A DNA stretch of 64,000 nt from Rhopalosiphum padi (Eukaryota; Arthropoda; Insecta; Hemiptera; Aphididae), in the NCBI RefSeq assembly GCF_020882245.1, contig NC_083597.1, positions 67,620,152-67,684,151 on the forward strand. Direction: 5' to 3'. The translations under genes were made by a program, and so were the position numbers. How positions within the stretch are numbered: position 1 is the stretch's first letter; each line of letters starts with the position of its first letter. The notes under the pieces are model-generated. The model saw only the letters and a list, made by a program, of their open reading frames with translations. It did not search any database and was not told the DNA's origin. Of this stretch, positions 54,387-64,000 are shown piece after piece.

Positions 54387-55505
54387 CAATTTCCAAGAAT
54401 CCATGTTCAATTGCTGTAGTGTACTAGTTGTTCATTTTTATTTGTTAATTTGTTAATAAGTCAATAAATGTAAATATTCTCTTACAATTATAAGGCTGTG
54501 ATTATAGTTTTTCCTTTTCTAATTTTTGTACATTAAATCAGTCGTGGCCAAAGAAAAAACTTATTGTATTTGATTAAACAACGTACTTAATTGTAAGAAT
54601 TCAATTATTATCTATAGACATGTTATTGTGTATATATATATATGTGTGTGAAAACCAACTTTAAAAATTCCATTTGATAGTTATAATTACTTTTAACACG
54701 TTTATATGTATATAAACTAAGAAAAAAAAATTCTAATTTTCTACTAATATATAAACAGTTATGTTATATTCAGTGTGATAGAAAAAAGCTGCAATAAAAC
54801 AATTTCTAAAAAAATATTTACTACTTTACTAGTGTTATTTTCTTATACCTTAGAAATAAATAATAGTTATATTTTAAAAATACACCTTAAGAGGGCACAT
54901 CAATATATTGTATATATTATTTTATTCTCTATCTTAAAGACAACACATAATATAGTTAAAACTTCTTCATAGCATTATTAGCATTAATTATTATAATAAT
55001 ATCTGTATGTCACAATATTTTTTTAATTTTTAAAAAATAATTGATAATTGTAAATACAAAAAATTAAATAAATTAAATAGATATTAAAATAACTTTATAA
55101 AAATCAAAACATTAAAAAAAAACTAAGACATAAATATTTTTGAAAATTATTATGATGATAATTTAATTTTAATTATGTCACGGCGATAAATAAGTGAAAA
55201 GTACTGAAAGAAATTTTTACTTTATTTTAAGCTTACAAGACAAAATATATTTTTTCGTTGATGCCCACTATTATTAAAATCTGAGTTGTGATTTAATATA
55301 TTTGTACTTCCCCCCCCAAAAAAAAAATGGTATACTATTATTAATTAATTTATATAAATCAGTTTAATGTTTCCAACTGATACTATATAGTATAGTATAT
55401 TAATATTTGAAATTAATTGTATTAGAATAGATTTTAAATCACTTTAAATAAAGCTTATAGTTTATAATAAGTAATAACTAATTATTTATTTTGATTTTAG
55501 TATTT

Positions 55506-56081
55506 ATGATGGCTTCTTGCACAAATGAAGAAAATAAAATTGTCATAAAAAAAGATTGGTACCAATCAGAGTCTCAAGTGATCGTTAGCATTTTGGGTAA
55601 ACATACATCAAAAGAAGAATGTTGCGTACAATTTGATAAAGATGAAGTAAATATTCAAGCCAAATTTGCCACTGGTCAACCCTACACTGTTAATTTAAAA
55701 CTTAGTAGAAGTATTGCACCTGAATTTAGTAGTTTTAGAGTTCTCTCGTCAAAATTGGAGATACGCCTCGCAAAAATAGAAGGTGGAATGTGGGATGTAC
55801 TAGAGAGAACTGTTGTCAAAACAACTAAGCCCTCCTCTATCAATCTCCGCAATTGGGATAAGGTTGTCAACGATATGACAAAAGATGAGGACGAAAGTGA
55901 TGTAAACACTTTGTTCAAGAAAATTTATTCAGACGGTTCAGACGAAGTGCGCAAAGCTATGAACAAATCATTTTTGGAATCAGGGGGCACTGTTTTAAGC
56001 ACCAACTGGAAGGATGTTGGCAAAGACAAAGTAGATATTAAACCTCCAGAAGGGATGGAGTGGAAGAAATGGGACGAATAA
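55506..56081 (+). CDS. SGT1: SGT1 homologue, HSP90 co-chaperone (CS + SGS domains)
   Basis: Translation from the ATG at 55506 gives 191 aa (a second ATG follows immediately). The N-terminal CS (p23-like) domain starts KKDWYQSESQVIVSILGK and spans about residues 14-105. The C-terminal SGS domain carries the family signature KKIYSDGSDEVRKAMNKSF, then ESGGTVLSTNW and a final PPEGMEWKKWDE. There is no TPR domain; Drosophila Sgt1 is also short and TPR-less, so this is the usual insect form, not a truncation. SGT1 binds HSP90 through CS and client proteins through SGS, and serves kinetochore and ubiquitin-ligase assembly. An acceptor (gattttag, ending 55500) sits 5 nt ahead of the ATG, so a non-coding first exon lies upstream. 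Confidence 0.95.
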   Translation: MMASCTNEENKIVIKKDWYQSESQVIVSILGKHTSKEECCVQFDKDEVNIQAKFATGQPYTVNLKLSRSIAPEFSSFRVLSSKLEIRLAKIEGGMWDVLERTVVKTTKPSSINLRNWDKVVNDMTKDEDESDVNTLFKKIYSDGSDEVRKAMNKSFLESGGTVLSTNWKDVGKDKVDIKPPEGMEWKKWDE

Positions 56082-56143
56082 ATAAATAAATCTGTACATA
56101 CTATTACGTTAATTAAGTGTTCGACATTCTTTAAAAATTATAC

Positions 56144-56149
56144 AATAAA
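56144..56149 (+). terminator. Poly(A) signal of SGT1
   Basis: An AATAAA hexamer 63 nt after the SGT1 stop codon. Confidence 0.6.
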
Positions 56150-56159
56150 AGAAAAGATT

Positions 56160-58600
56160 TTTTTAACTTTATATACTTCTTGCAGAGTATTGTTGTATTA
56201 TACACACATAAAATTGCGTTTTCATGTGAACAAATCATGTTTTAATTTATTCATTTTTTAAATTGATATTTATTTTGATAAATAGTCTTTATAGTCTTTT
56301 TTTTCTTAAACAAATTATTTAGAATTAAACATAGATGACAATTAAAGATACCTATTTGTTACTTATTGTATATTTGATCTTATACAATTAGATACCTTAT
56401 TGAGGTATTCAGTTCATAGCTGGCAAAGTTAATACCAAATTTATGTTAAAATGTTCATGATTCATCATACAGTTAAAATATGTATTTGTATGGAAATATT
56501 AAGTATAGAAATTAAGTTATTATAAGGTCTTGAAAGTGTTATATGTGTATGCTTATAAGTTTTAATGCTTTAAATAAATTTAAAAGCAAACAAAACTAAG
56601 ATGAACAATACTTTTCATACATTATTGCTTTAATTGTACAGGCCAAACGTTTGTATTAAATAATAAAATAAAATGAATACTGTAATTTTATTTTTATAAA
56701 AAAAGTTTTTCTATCTATATTCCTTTATTATTTACAAAGTAATTAAATGTCAAATAAATTGTTTTTAAGTTATTCATTAATGACCAGACTAACATTTTTA
56801 CTTATTTGGGATAATCTAACAGGACAAGAAAAAAAATTATTTTTTCTAAAAAATATAATTATCAATTATAAAGTATAGAACTCACTAGTTCCAGATACAA
56901 TATTTTTTACTTTGAAAAACATTGATTCATTCCAAATAAATATAATTTGCACGTCATCATATACAATGTGTGAAACTATGAAAGTTTATTTTTGTATGTT
57001 TCAAATTAAAAAAAAAAAAACAAATGACAGCGGATGAATCTAATGATATTGCTTTATTACTAAAATATTTAAAAATTATAATATACTGATACTAAAATAA
57101 TTTCACTGATCTTTTTTAAAACCTCCCAACCGTGAGAAGAATTGCTTTAGGTGCTTATGAACATACATAACTGGCATGTGAATTTTTTTAAGATTGTTTA
57201 TAAAATTTTGATACGCAACCAAAATAAGGACTGCTGTCCTTAATCTAACCTGACTAACATAATTATGTTCACAATAATCTATTTTAATATTAATTTTTAA
57301 AATGTAGTAAATTGACTTATTATAAAATTAGATTAGTATATTATGAAGTGCATCTCAGAGACTTCTATTGATATTTTAATTTTGAAGCAAGTAGTGATAA
57401 TTTATGTAAATAAAACATTAACAAAAGCCTCCGAGATATCCTATATAATACCTTTAAATTATATAATAGGTTAATTCATACCAATTTTAAAATTAACAAA
57501 GTAAAATGGGTTATTGTTAAACATAAATTTTTTTATGTAATACTTTTGGAAGATGAGATAATATAGGCGAGTATGGTGTCCTTTTAATTGAGTACAATTT
57601 ATAATTTAAATTAAGACACCAAACATGCACGACTCACCCATCTTAAGCTGGGCTCACACAAAAAATTAAAACAAAACAATCAGTGTTTTGTCTATCATTT
57701 TACTATGCATGACTAACATATTTTTGGTGGTAATTTAACAGTGCATGAAATACATACTTTACATTAATAATTTGAATATTTTTAACATTTACATCTTCAT
57801 TAAATCATATATGTAAATGTCAGCATATTATACAAATAAAATATAAGATGCTATTAACAATGAAAGCATACTATTTTGTGATCCATCTTATAAAATCTTT
57901 ACCATTAGAATATGTTTAAAATTCAGTTTTTAAAAATGTTAAGTTATTATGACAAATGTGCTAACATATGCTAGAGATAATATTATTTGTACACCTCATA
58001 ACTAATAATAAATTATCATCATCAAATTATTTATTGAATGAAGTAATAATCTAATTGTCAATTATATTTTATTAAAATATATAATTTTAACACGTTCACG
58101 CCTAAGGGGTAAATTCAGTAGGTCCTTTGATAAACCAAAGCAAAATATTAAAAATATCGTAACAATACAAAAATAAGAATAAAACCTATCTATCAGTCAA
58201 AATTTAAACCAGCTATATAAATAACCCACAACAAAATAATATTGGTTAAAATAAACCGGAGTAAATGAATTATGCTTAAACATAATATTGACCGTATCAT
58301 CAGTCTGTCTGAACATACACTCGTCACACGTGGCTGTGAATGTGTTAACAAGTAAATTACCGTTGGCAATATAAATAGAATTATATTGTAAAAATGTATC
58401 TGTTTAATTTCACTATTAAAAAGAATAGTTACCCAAGTTATTATACTGTTGATAGTTTTATATTTACATAGAAACTAAATAACTAAGAAAATTACAATTT
58501 TATTATTGTTGTACCTGCATTTTCTAGAACTTGTATTCATGAAAAGAAAACTACAAGAGAGTAGAAATAAATTGAACAATGATTATTTCAACTTTGAAAT
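56160..58600. other. Intergenic between convergent SGT1 and RpL10A
   Basis: AT-rich, no open frame or RNA gene recognised on either strand. Alternative longer 3' UTRs of either gene could extend into it. Confidence 0.6.
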
Positions 58601-58610
58601 TAATGTGGTC

Positions 58611-58616
58611 TTTATT
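58611..58616 (-). terminator. Poly(A) signal of RpL10A
   Basis: AATAAA on the minus strand, 26 nt beyond the stop codon, the usual compact arrangement of ribosomal protein genes. Confidence 0.7.
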
Positions 58617-58642
58617 TAAAAAATTAAAAATTGAATCACACA

Positions 58643-59501
58643 TTAGTACAAACGTTGTGGGGGTCCCATTGTTGACTTGATGTGCAGTGACCTAACGTTT
58701 TGCCAATGTTTCTTCAACAATGAAACTAAGAAATTGATTGAAAGATGGATGTTGTGAGCCAATTCATCAGATTTCATATCAACATGACCAACGGCAACAC
58801 ACAAACACAATACCTAAAAATTTAAAAACATTATAAATCAATGCAATTGATTAGTGTGAAAATGGTTGAGAGGGATCGCTTACCTTTTTCATTTGGAACT
58901 TAATAGTGGCTTTAACTTCATCGATTTTCATGTTCATCGACTCTTGATGGGACAAGAGACCAGGAAACTTTCCAGCTTTGTTTAAACCGGGTCCTAACAA
59001 ACGTGGGATTTGTTTGATAAGAGCTTCACTGGCTAAGAACGCATCGTATCGTTTGGCCAATTTCTTCACTAACTTCTTGTTCTTGTTAAGCTTCTTCAAG
59101 GCTTCAACATCCATGAAAGGCACCTTGTTTACCTAAAATACAAATGGAAAACACATTTAGCTAAATTCCAAAACACCAGTATTTCAACTAGACACGCGTC
59201 GGTGGTTAAAACGTCGTGTGACAATGAAGCTCTTAACCAGTTTAGTAGTAATGAAAATAGAGTTTACCTCGGCTTCGTCACAATGCTGTTGGTCACCAAG
59301 AATGCACACCTTCATCTTGGGCCTAGGGATGTGCTTCAATTTGATGGTTCCAGAGAAACGCTTGTCCTTTTGTGGATCGTAGTTCTTGAGACCAATTTGC
59401 AATTCGACAGTTTGCAAAAAGTTTTTCTTATGTGTCTTGGCCTGGCTCAACACTTCGTTGACGGCCTCGTACAGCGTATCCTTAGATACTTTCGACGACA
59501 T
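58643..59501 (-). CDS. RpL10A: 60S ribosomal protein L10a (uL1)
   Basis: Three coding exons on the minus strand: 59501-59268 (78 codons), 59132-58884 (83 codons) and 58813-58643 (56 codons plus stop). The total is 217 aa, the length typical of eukaryotic L10a. All junctions are GT-AG and phase 0. Diagnostic stretches are MSSKVSKDTLYEAV, FSGTIKLKHIPRPKMKVC, LNKNKKLVKKLAKRYDAFL, LLGPGLNKAGKFPGLL and the C-terminal STMGPPQRLY. The protein is part of the L1 stalk of the large ribosomal subunit, which guides release of deacylated tRNA. The third exon begins VLCLCVAVGHVDMKSDELA, as in other insects. A further 5' UTR intron lies at 59526-59607. The gene diverges from Fuzzy and converges on SGT1. Confidence 0.97.
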
Positions 59502-59525
59502 ATTGTGTTAGTGTATAGACGTTCA

Positions 59526-59607
59526 CTAAGACAAAATTTAAAAACAATTATTTAAAACGTGGACACCCGAAAACCACACTCGAAAAAAATATGTCAGATG
59601 TACTTAC
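59526..59607 (-). other. 5' UTR intron of RpL10A
   Basis: Minus-strand donor gtcttttgg/gtaagtac (exon base 59608) and acceptor tttgtcttag/tgaacg (exon base 59525) bracket 82 nt. The upstream exon (from 59608 up) is pyrimidine-rich (cattttctcactcgtgtctt), which fits a 5' TOP-type leader. The transcription start itself is not defined. Confidence 0.65.
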
Positions 59608-59608
59608 C

Positions 59609-60142
59609 CAAAAGACACGAGTGAGAAAATGAACGCGATACACTTCCGAAAAGAATTTTTAGGTTATGATGCATCTAGCTAGTAACTTTTTAATTCTGCC
59701 ATCCACTCAATCTCAGCGCTATGTTGGTAACCTGGTAAAGAGTATTCCAAGACCGTGGTTGAATTCTACTGTGGTCATTGTGAAAAGTGCTCTCCCAAAA
59801 AAGATAAACTGATAATAATAATGATAAGTATTAGCTGATAATAATTTTTAAATATACCATATAGACATTAGTAAAAAATAAAAATCATAAATTAATACTT
59901 TATAATTCTAAGTACTAAATAGTGAATAGTAATTAGGCAATAAGAATTAATAGAATTAATAGAATTATAATTGTTATGCATTCTGAATTTTTCAAGTCTA
60001 CAACAATCTAAGTTTTTAATCCTAAACGACTTAAAGCAATATAGGGTATTAGGGTATAGGGGAATCGTTAATAATTGCATTTCTTTGACAACAAAAAAGT
60101 ACACCGAATACAGAAATAAGAAATAAAAATATCATTCTTAAA
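59609..60142. promoter_or_regulatory. Shared upstream region of RpL10A (-) and Fuzzy (+)
   Basis: About 530 bp separate the RpL10A first-exon donor from the Fuzzy ATG, and the genes point away from each other. It contains no open gene and a short 9-bp tandem repeat (gaattaata units, near 59944). A bidirectional promoter is possible but no specific sites are recognised. Confidence 0.4.
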
Positions 60143-63100
60143 ATGTTTGACGTGGTGTGCACTACAGCAAACGGGGGAATTCCGATATTTTACCGAAAAA
60201 ATAGTAAAATGGATTCAGTAAGTTATTAAACATTACAATCATCATCGTTTGTAGTATAATTTGTTGAATTACACAAAAAATAATATAAATTGATATTTGA
60301 ATAATACATTTACATTGTTCAAAGTACTATTTGCTTACTACGAACATAAATAAAAATAAAAATGAATTGTTCGTCACAAATATGTTTAGTATTCACTTAA
60401 GAATATAACCTAAATATTTTCCTTTCATTGAGTACTTAAAAGAAATTTTAATATTAAAAATATTAAAACAAATTTGGATAGGTAGATTTTTTTTAGAGAT
60501 GTATTTAAATTCATTCAGCTTACAAAAGTATGTATTCTTTCAGGTACCGTTTACTACATTTTCAACATTGAATGCTGTAATAACATTTGCAGATGTACAA
60601 AATGTTCAATTTAAAGCTATTCATACAGATAAACATTCTTTTATTTGGCATGCCATTGGAGACAGGTATATAATTATATTATAAATTCATTAACATTATG
60701 AATTTATAGATATTTTTTTGAATTATCTTTACAAATTAAAATACAAATTGTGTTCTATTTAAATAGTATGTTTTGTCAAAATTCTTGTTAATCTTCATCA
60801 AATATTTTTAGTTTAATTTTAGCAGGCATTGGTGATTTAAATGATTCTACAATAAAAACCGGCCTAGAACTGATATCAACTTTAATAAAGATGATTATTG
60901 GAGACGAAAACATATACAATAAGAATGCAGATAGAATAAAACGGGAAATAAAAGTATGCACCAATCCATCAACTTAAATAAATTTAATCTAATAGGTAAT
61001 TGATCAAATTGTATAGCTTTAAATACAGTGTTTAATTATTGTTTAGCCATGTTTACCTATTATTGATTATATATTGAGGAGCTTAACATCTGTAACGATA
61101 GAAAAACATTTAATAAACATAATTGAAACACAATCAATGAAGGATAATAAAGCAATAAATGTAACTACTAACTTTTATAAATAAGGCATACTGCAAATTC
61201 TTAAAATAAATTAAAATTGTTTAATTTTTTATTTACAGAATTGTTTGTACAATTGGTCAGAAACAATCTGTAGTGATCTTTGTTGGGTTATTGTGGATAA
61301 GAAATTGAGTGCTGCAACAAAGGATTGGTGGGATTTACATGTTAGCGATAGAAAATTATTAATAACAATTATTTTAGCCAATTGTTATGACCAAATTACT
61401 TCGGCTGATATTCCAATTTTCCTGCCTCATTCTAGTACAAAGGTACATCAATTTACTTGTTATATGAAAACTTTATTATGCAAAGCCTTTTCTTTAAAGG
61501 AGTTCTAAAAATAAGTGAGAATTTATATTATATGTAGAAGGTAAAATACAATTTTATTTTTTGATAGTCTCTATGTATAATAACTAACAGTACACTGCAA
61601 TAATTCATTGAATTTTTTTATATATACATACGTATAATACCAATATATCTGAAAAATAATTTTGCATACAATAAGTTTTTCATACTCAGCAATGCAAATA
61701 ATTATATATTCTATAATTCATTAAATTTCATGTTTCTAGGTTCTTTTAAGGTTAGTATGTTGTATGGTTGTACAAGATGTTTGGACAGCAGCTATTTGTG
61801 GACCTACACCAAATTTAGATGATATTGAAATTAATGCTGCCAAAAGTTTTAGAACAGTTATCAATTATTTTCGTCCTAATAATCCTAAATTTGAATTAAC
61901 ATCTGGGTAAATAAATAATTATAGTTATAAAATATATATGTTACAGTTAACGTATTGAATTCCATTATTTTATAAAATAACTAGGTAGTTTATGAATTAC
62001 CTACAAATATCAGATAATATATAAAATAATTTAAGCAAAAAAACTATTTATTACACTCCCACTAGTTATTTGATACAATTTTAGTTTTACTTTCATTAAA
62101 ATGTAGGTTACATTTAGATTTAAAATACATTATAATATTTAATTTATTTAAACTGAATTAATTACAATTATGTTTTTTATTTGTGCGTGTGTGTAAGATT
62201 ATTGAAAAATTTAAAATTGCCCAGTACCTCTTTTTTTTCTGCAAACATACCTATTTATATCACATTTTTTAGTGAAAAACCTCTGACTAGTTCCTAGTAA
62301 GTGAGCTATTGCTACTTATCTTAATGTAATACTTTATGAAGTGTCTAATACTAGCAAATTTTTTGAAAACATTAAAAATTGGGATTGAGAGTGTAGTTGT
62401 TTTAATACTCCTGTAAAAGTTATATATCCTATAGTTTAGACAGTTTAGTTGGTAGGCAGTTATTGATAACTGTAATTTCAGATTTTAATACTTAAAATGT
62501 TCTATGAAAATAAGTTATTAATTGTTAATATCAAAATTTATTTGTGAATTTATTTTCACCTTATAAAGGTTTATAAACTTTAGACTTTCATCATAGTTTA
62601 AACTTATAAAATCATCAATTAAATCAACAATAGATACATTTTTAAAATATGCTGAACTTTTTAAAAACTAGTATATGTAATTATTATAAAATATTGAACA
62701 CAAGTTGCAATTACTTGACAGTCAATTAATTTTAATATCTTATAATTTGGCCGATAAAACGTTTATTTAAAAATTATTAGGATTTGCTCTACTATAGTGT
62801 ATATATAATAGTTAGAGCAGTGTTTCTCAACCTTTGTATTATGGTGGCATACTATTAAAAATTTTCATACTTTGTGACACACAATAAAAAAAAATAAGAA
62901 TAATACCTATTCATTTTTGTAAATATATGTCCACAAGATTCGTGCATTTAACATTAATACTTCCCGCGACATGTTTGGTCTTACCCAGCGACACACCGGT
63001 TGAGAGAACACTGAGTTAGAGGTAATCCGTTTTCAAAAAATAGATTGTAAGTTATCTATTTCTTCATAGCCCATAAATTGTATATTCGTACAATTTAATA

Positions 63101-63810
63101 CATTAACAGTGTGAGTAAAGGAAATACATGAAATAACTAATTAAATTATAAATTATAAACAATATCCTACACATTTTAGTTATTTCATAAACTAACTAGT
63201 TCAACACTTTAACTATGATATATATATATATATTAATTTATATATTAAACAGTTTCTTAAGACCATTTTAAAAACATATGTGAAGTTTATGCATATTTAT
63301 TATATTTTAGGTATATCATAGTGAACACAAACTTGTTCAAATTTATGCAAAATTATTACTCAAGTACTGATGTACAAAAAGGAATTATACAGTTTTATAA
63401 TAAAATTGCATCACGTCTTATGAATGGTAAAGTTTTAGATTTTTTAAATGTGTTCTATTATTCTTTTTTATTTTTTTTTATGTATTCATCATGTTTAGAT
63501 AATTTAATGGGAAGCGAAGTCTCGTGTTCGGGGAAAAATCATAACTATTATGCTATAAGTTCAAATGGTATAACATTATGTTTAGCATATCCAAGTAAAC
63601 ATAATATGGTTACAATCAGGTAAATTTATTTTAAATTATTAGTAATTACTGATTAATGATTAAACTGTTTTTAAGTTATTTAAATGTATTTATACATCTA
63701 TTTTTAACTTATTTTCTTTGTTAAAATATATTAATATCATTTTTTGTTTTTGTAATAGATACTATGCGAAGCAAGCTTTTCAGCAACATTTATCTGACAT
63801 CAACAGTTAA
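60143..63810 (+). CDS. fuzzy: Planar cell polarity protein Fuzzy
   Basis: Eight exons: 60143-60217, 60544-60665, 60812-60953, 61239-61442, 61740-61906, 63311-63426, 63499-63619 and 63759-63810. All junctions are GT-AG and the joined frame gives 332 aa. The N-terminus (FDVVCTTANGGIPIFYR) matches the longin-type start of Fuzzy, which in animals reads roughly LCLTAxSGxPLFxR. It continues with VPFTTFSTLNAVITF and WHAIGDSLILAGIG. Internally KDWWDLHVSDRKLL and IPIFLPHSS correspond to the conserved second longin region, and the end is a short helical tail. Fuzzy is a CPLANE subunit acting with Inturned and Fritz in planar polarity and, in other animals, ciliogenesis. It is shorter than the Drosophila and human proteins (each over 400 aa), partly from a short region after exon 5. 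Introns 5 and 6 carry the unusual points listed separately. Confidence 0.85.
62818..63013. mobile_element. hAT-like MITE in Fuzzy intron 5, 196 bp
   Basis: The left terminus cagtgtttctcaacc and the complement of the right terminus, cagtgttctctcaacc, are inverted repeats with one indel-type difference. The element is flanked by a perfect 8-bp direct repeat, agttagag (62810-62817 and 63014-63021), the hAT target-site length. It has no coding capacity. The TIR sequence belongs to a widespread hAT type (CAGTGTTTCTCAACC). It lies in the sense-neutral interior of the intron, away from both splice sites. Confidence 0.9.
63427..63498 (+). other. 72-nt intron 6 of Fuzzy, in frame and stop-free
   Basis: Donor aatg/gtaaag and acceptor catgtttag/ataatt, with a strong T-rich tract. 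The length is 24 codons exactly and the frame contains no stop, so both spliced (MNDNLMGSE) and retained forms are translatable. The retained form would insert a hydrophobic Phe/Tyr-rich segment. Confidence 0.75.
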
Positions 63811-63862
63811 ATAAGCATAATTATATATATGATATGATCCATATAATATATAGTTCAATTTT

Positions 63863-63868
63863 AATAAA
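63863..63868 (+). terminator. Poly(A) signal of Fuzzy
   Basis: An AATAAA hexamer 53 nt after the Fuzzy stop codon. Confidence 0.55.
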
Positions 63869-64000
63869 TTTAATTTTTAAATATGGTCCGTCCAAACTAT
63901 TATGTAATTTTAAATTTACTTTTTGCTGTTGCAATGTTTAAATTTTTATATTTTATAACTTAAAATTAAGATAATATTATTTTATTATAATTAATTATGC

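Noticed and set aside
1..64000. tRNA, snRNA, rRNA and CRISPR-type arrays
   Set aside because: No B-box-like GGTTCGAATC strings in a cloverleaf context, no spaced direct repeats and no rRNA-like sequence were seen on reading either strand.

Overview
This is a very AT-rich piece of an animal nuclear genome (roughly three quarters A+T by eye, with long gene-poor stretches, short GT-AG introns, microsatellites and small DNA transposons). The receptor, esterase, SGT1, RpL10A and Fuzzy proteins all read as insect. The A+T richness, the frequent 'tacctacctaggta'-like strings and the esterase type suggest a hemipteran, most likely an aphid; that species-level call is an inference. There are no bacterial, viral or CRISPR features.

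Layout. 1-14426: no recognisable gene. 14427-19459 (+): four exons holding everything from TM3 to the C-terminus of a CAPA-type neuropeptide receptor; the exon(s) for the N-terminus and TM1-TM2 are not visible and probably lie upstream of the window. 19460-34950: gene-free, with a foldback-like AT-rich repeat and a dead mariner transposase fragment. 34950-35445 (+): a GC-rich island with a possible first exon. 37107-37488: a long foldback element. 44409-48550 (+): a complete ten-exon carboxylesterase (535 aa) with an intact catalytic triad. 48809-51337 (-): PRPF39, a U1 snRNP-associated HAT-repeat splicing factor with an intronless CDS and a Tyr/Gln/Gly-rich tail. 53910-54199: a short hAT-like element. 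55506-56081 (+): SGT1, an HSP90 co-chaperone of the TPR-less insect form. 58643-59501 (-): ribosomal protein uL1/RpL10A, complete at 217 aa. 60143-63810 (+): the planar-cell-polarity effector Fuzzy, eight exons, 332 aa, with a hAT-like MITE in intron 5.

The genes do not form a pathway. They are ordinary chromosomal neighbours: esterase and PRPF39 converge with only 258 bp between stop codons, SGT1 and RpL10A converge, and RpL10A and Fuzzy diverge from a short shared region. I see no previously undescribed system. The points most worth a second look are a GC-AG intron in the esterase, an in-frame stop-free 72-nt intron in Fuzzy, a tandem acceptor in the receptor, a possible membrane-anchor first exon for the esterase, a consensus heat-shock element upstream of SGT1, and three small transposon-like elements with readable ends.
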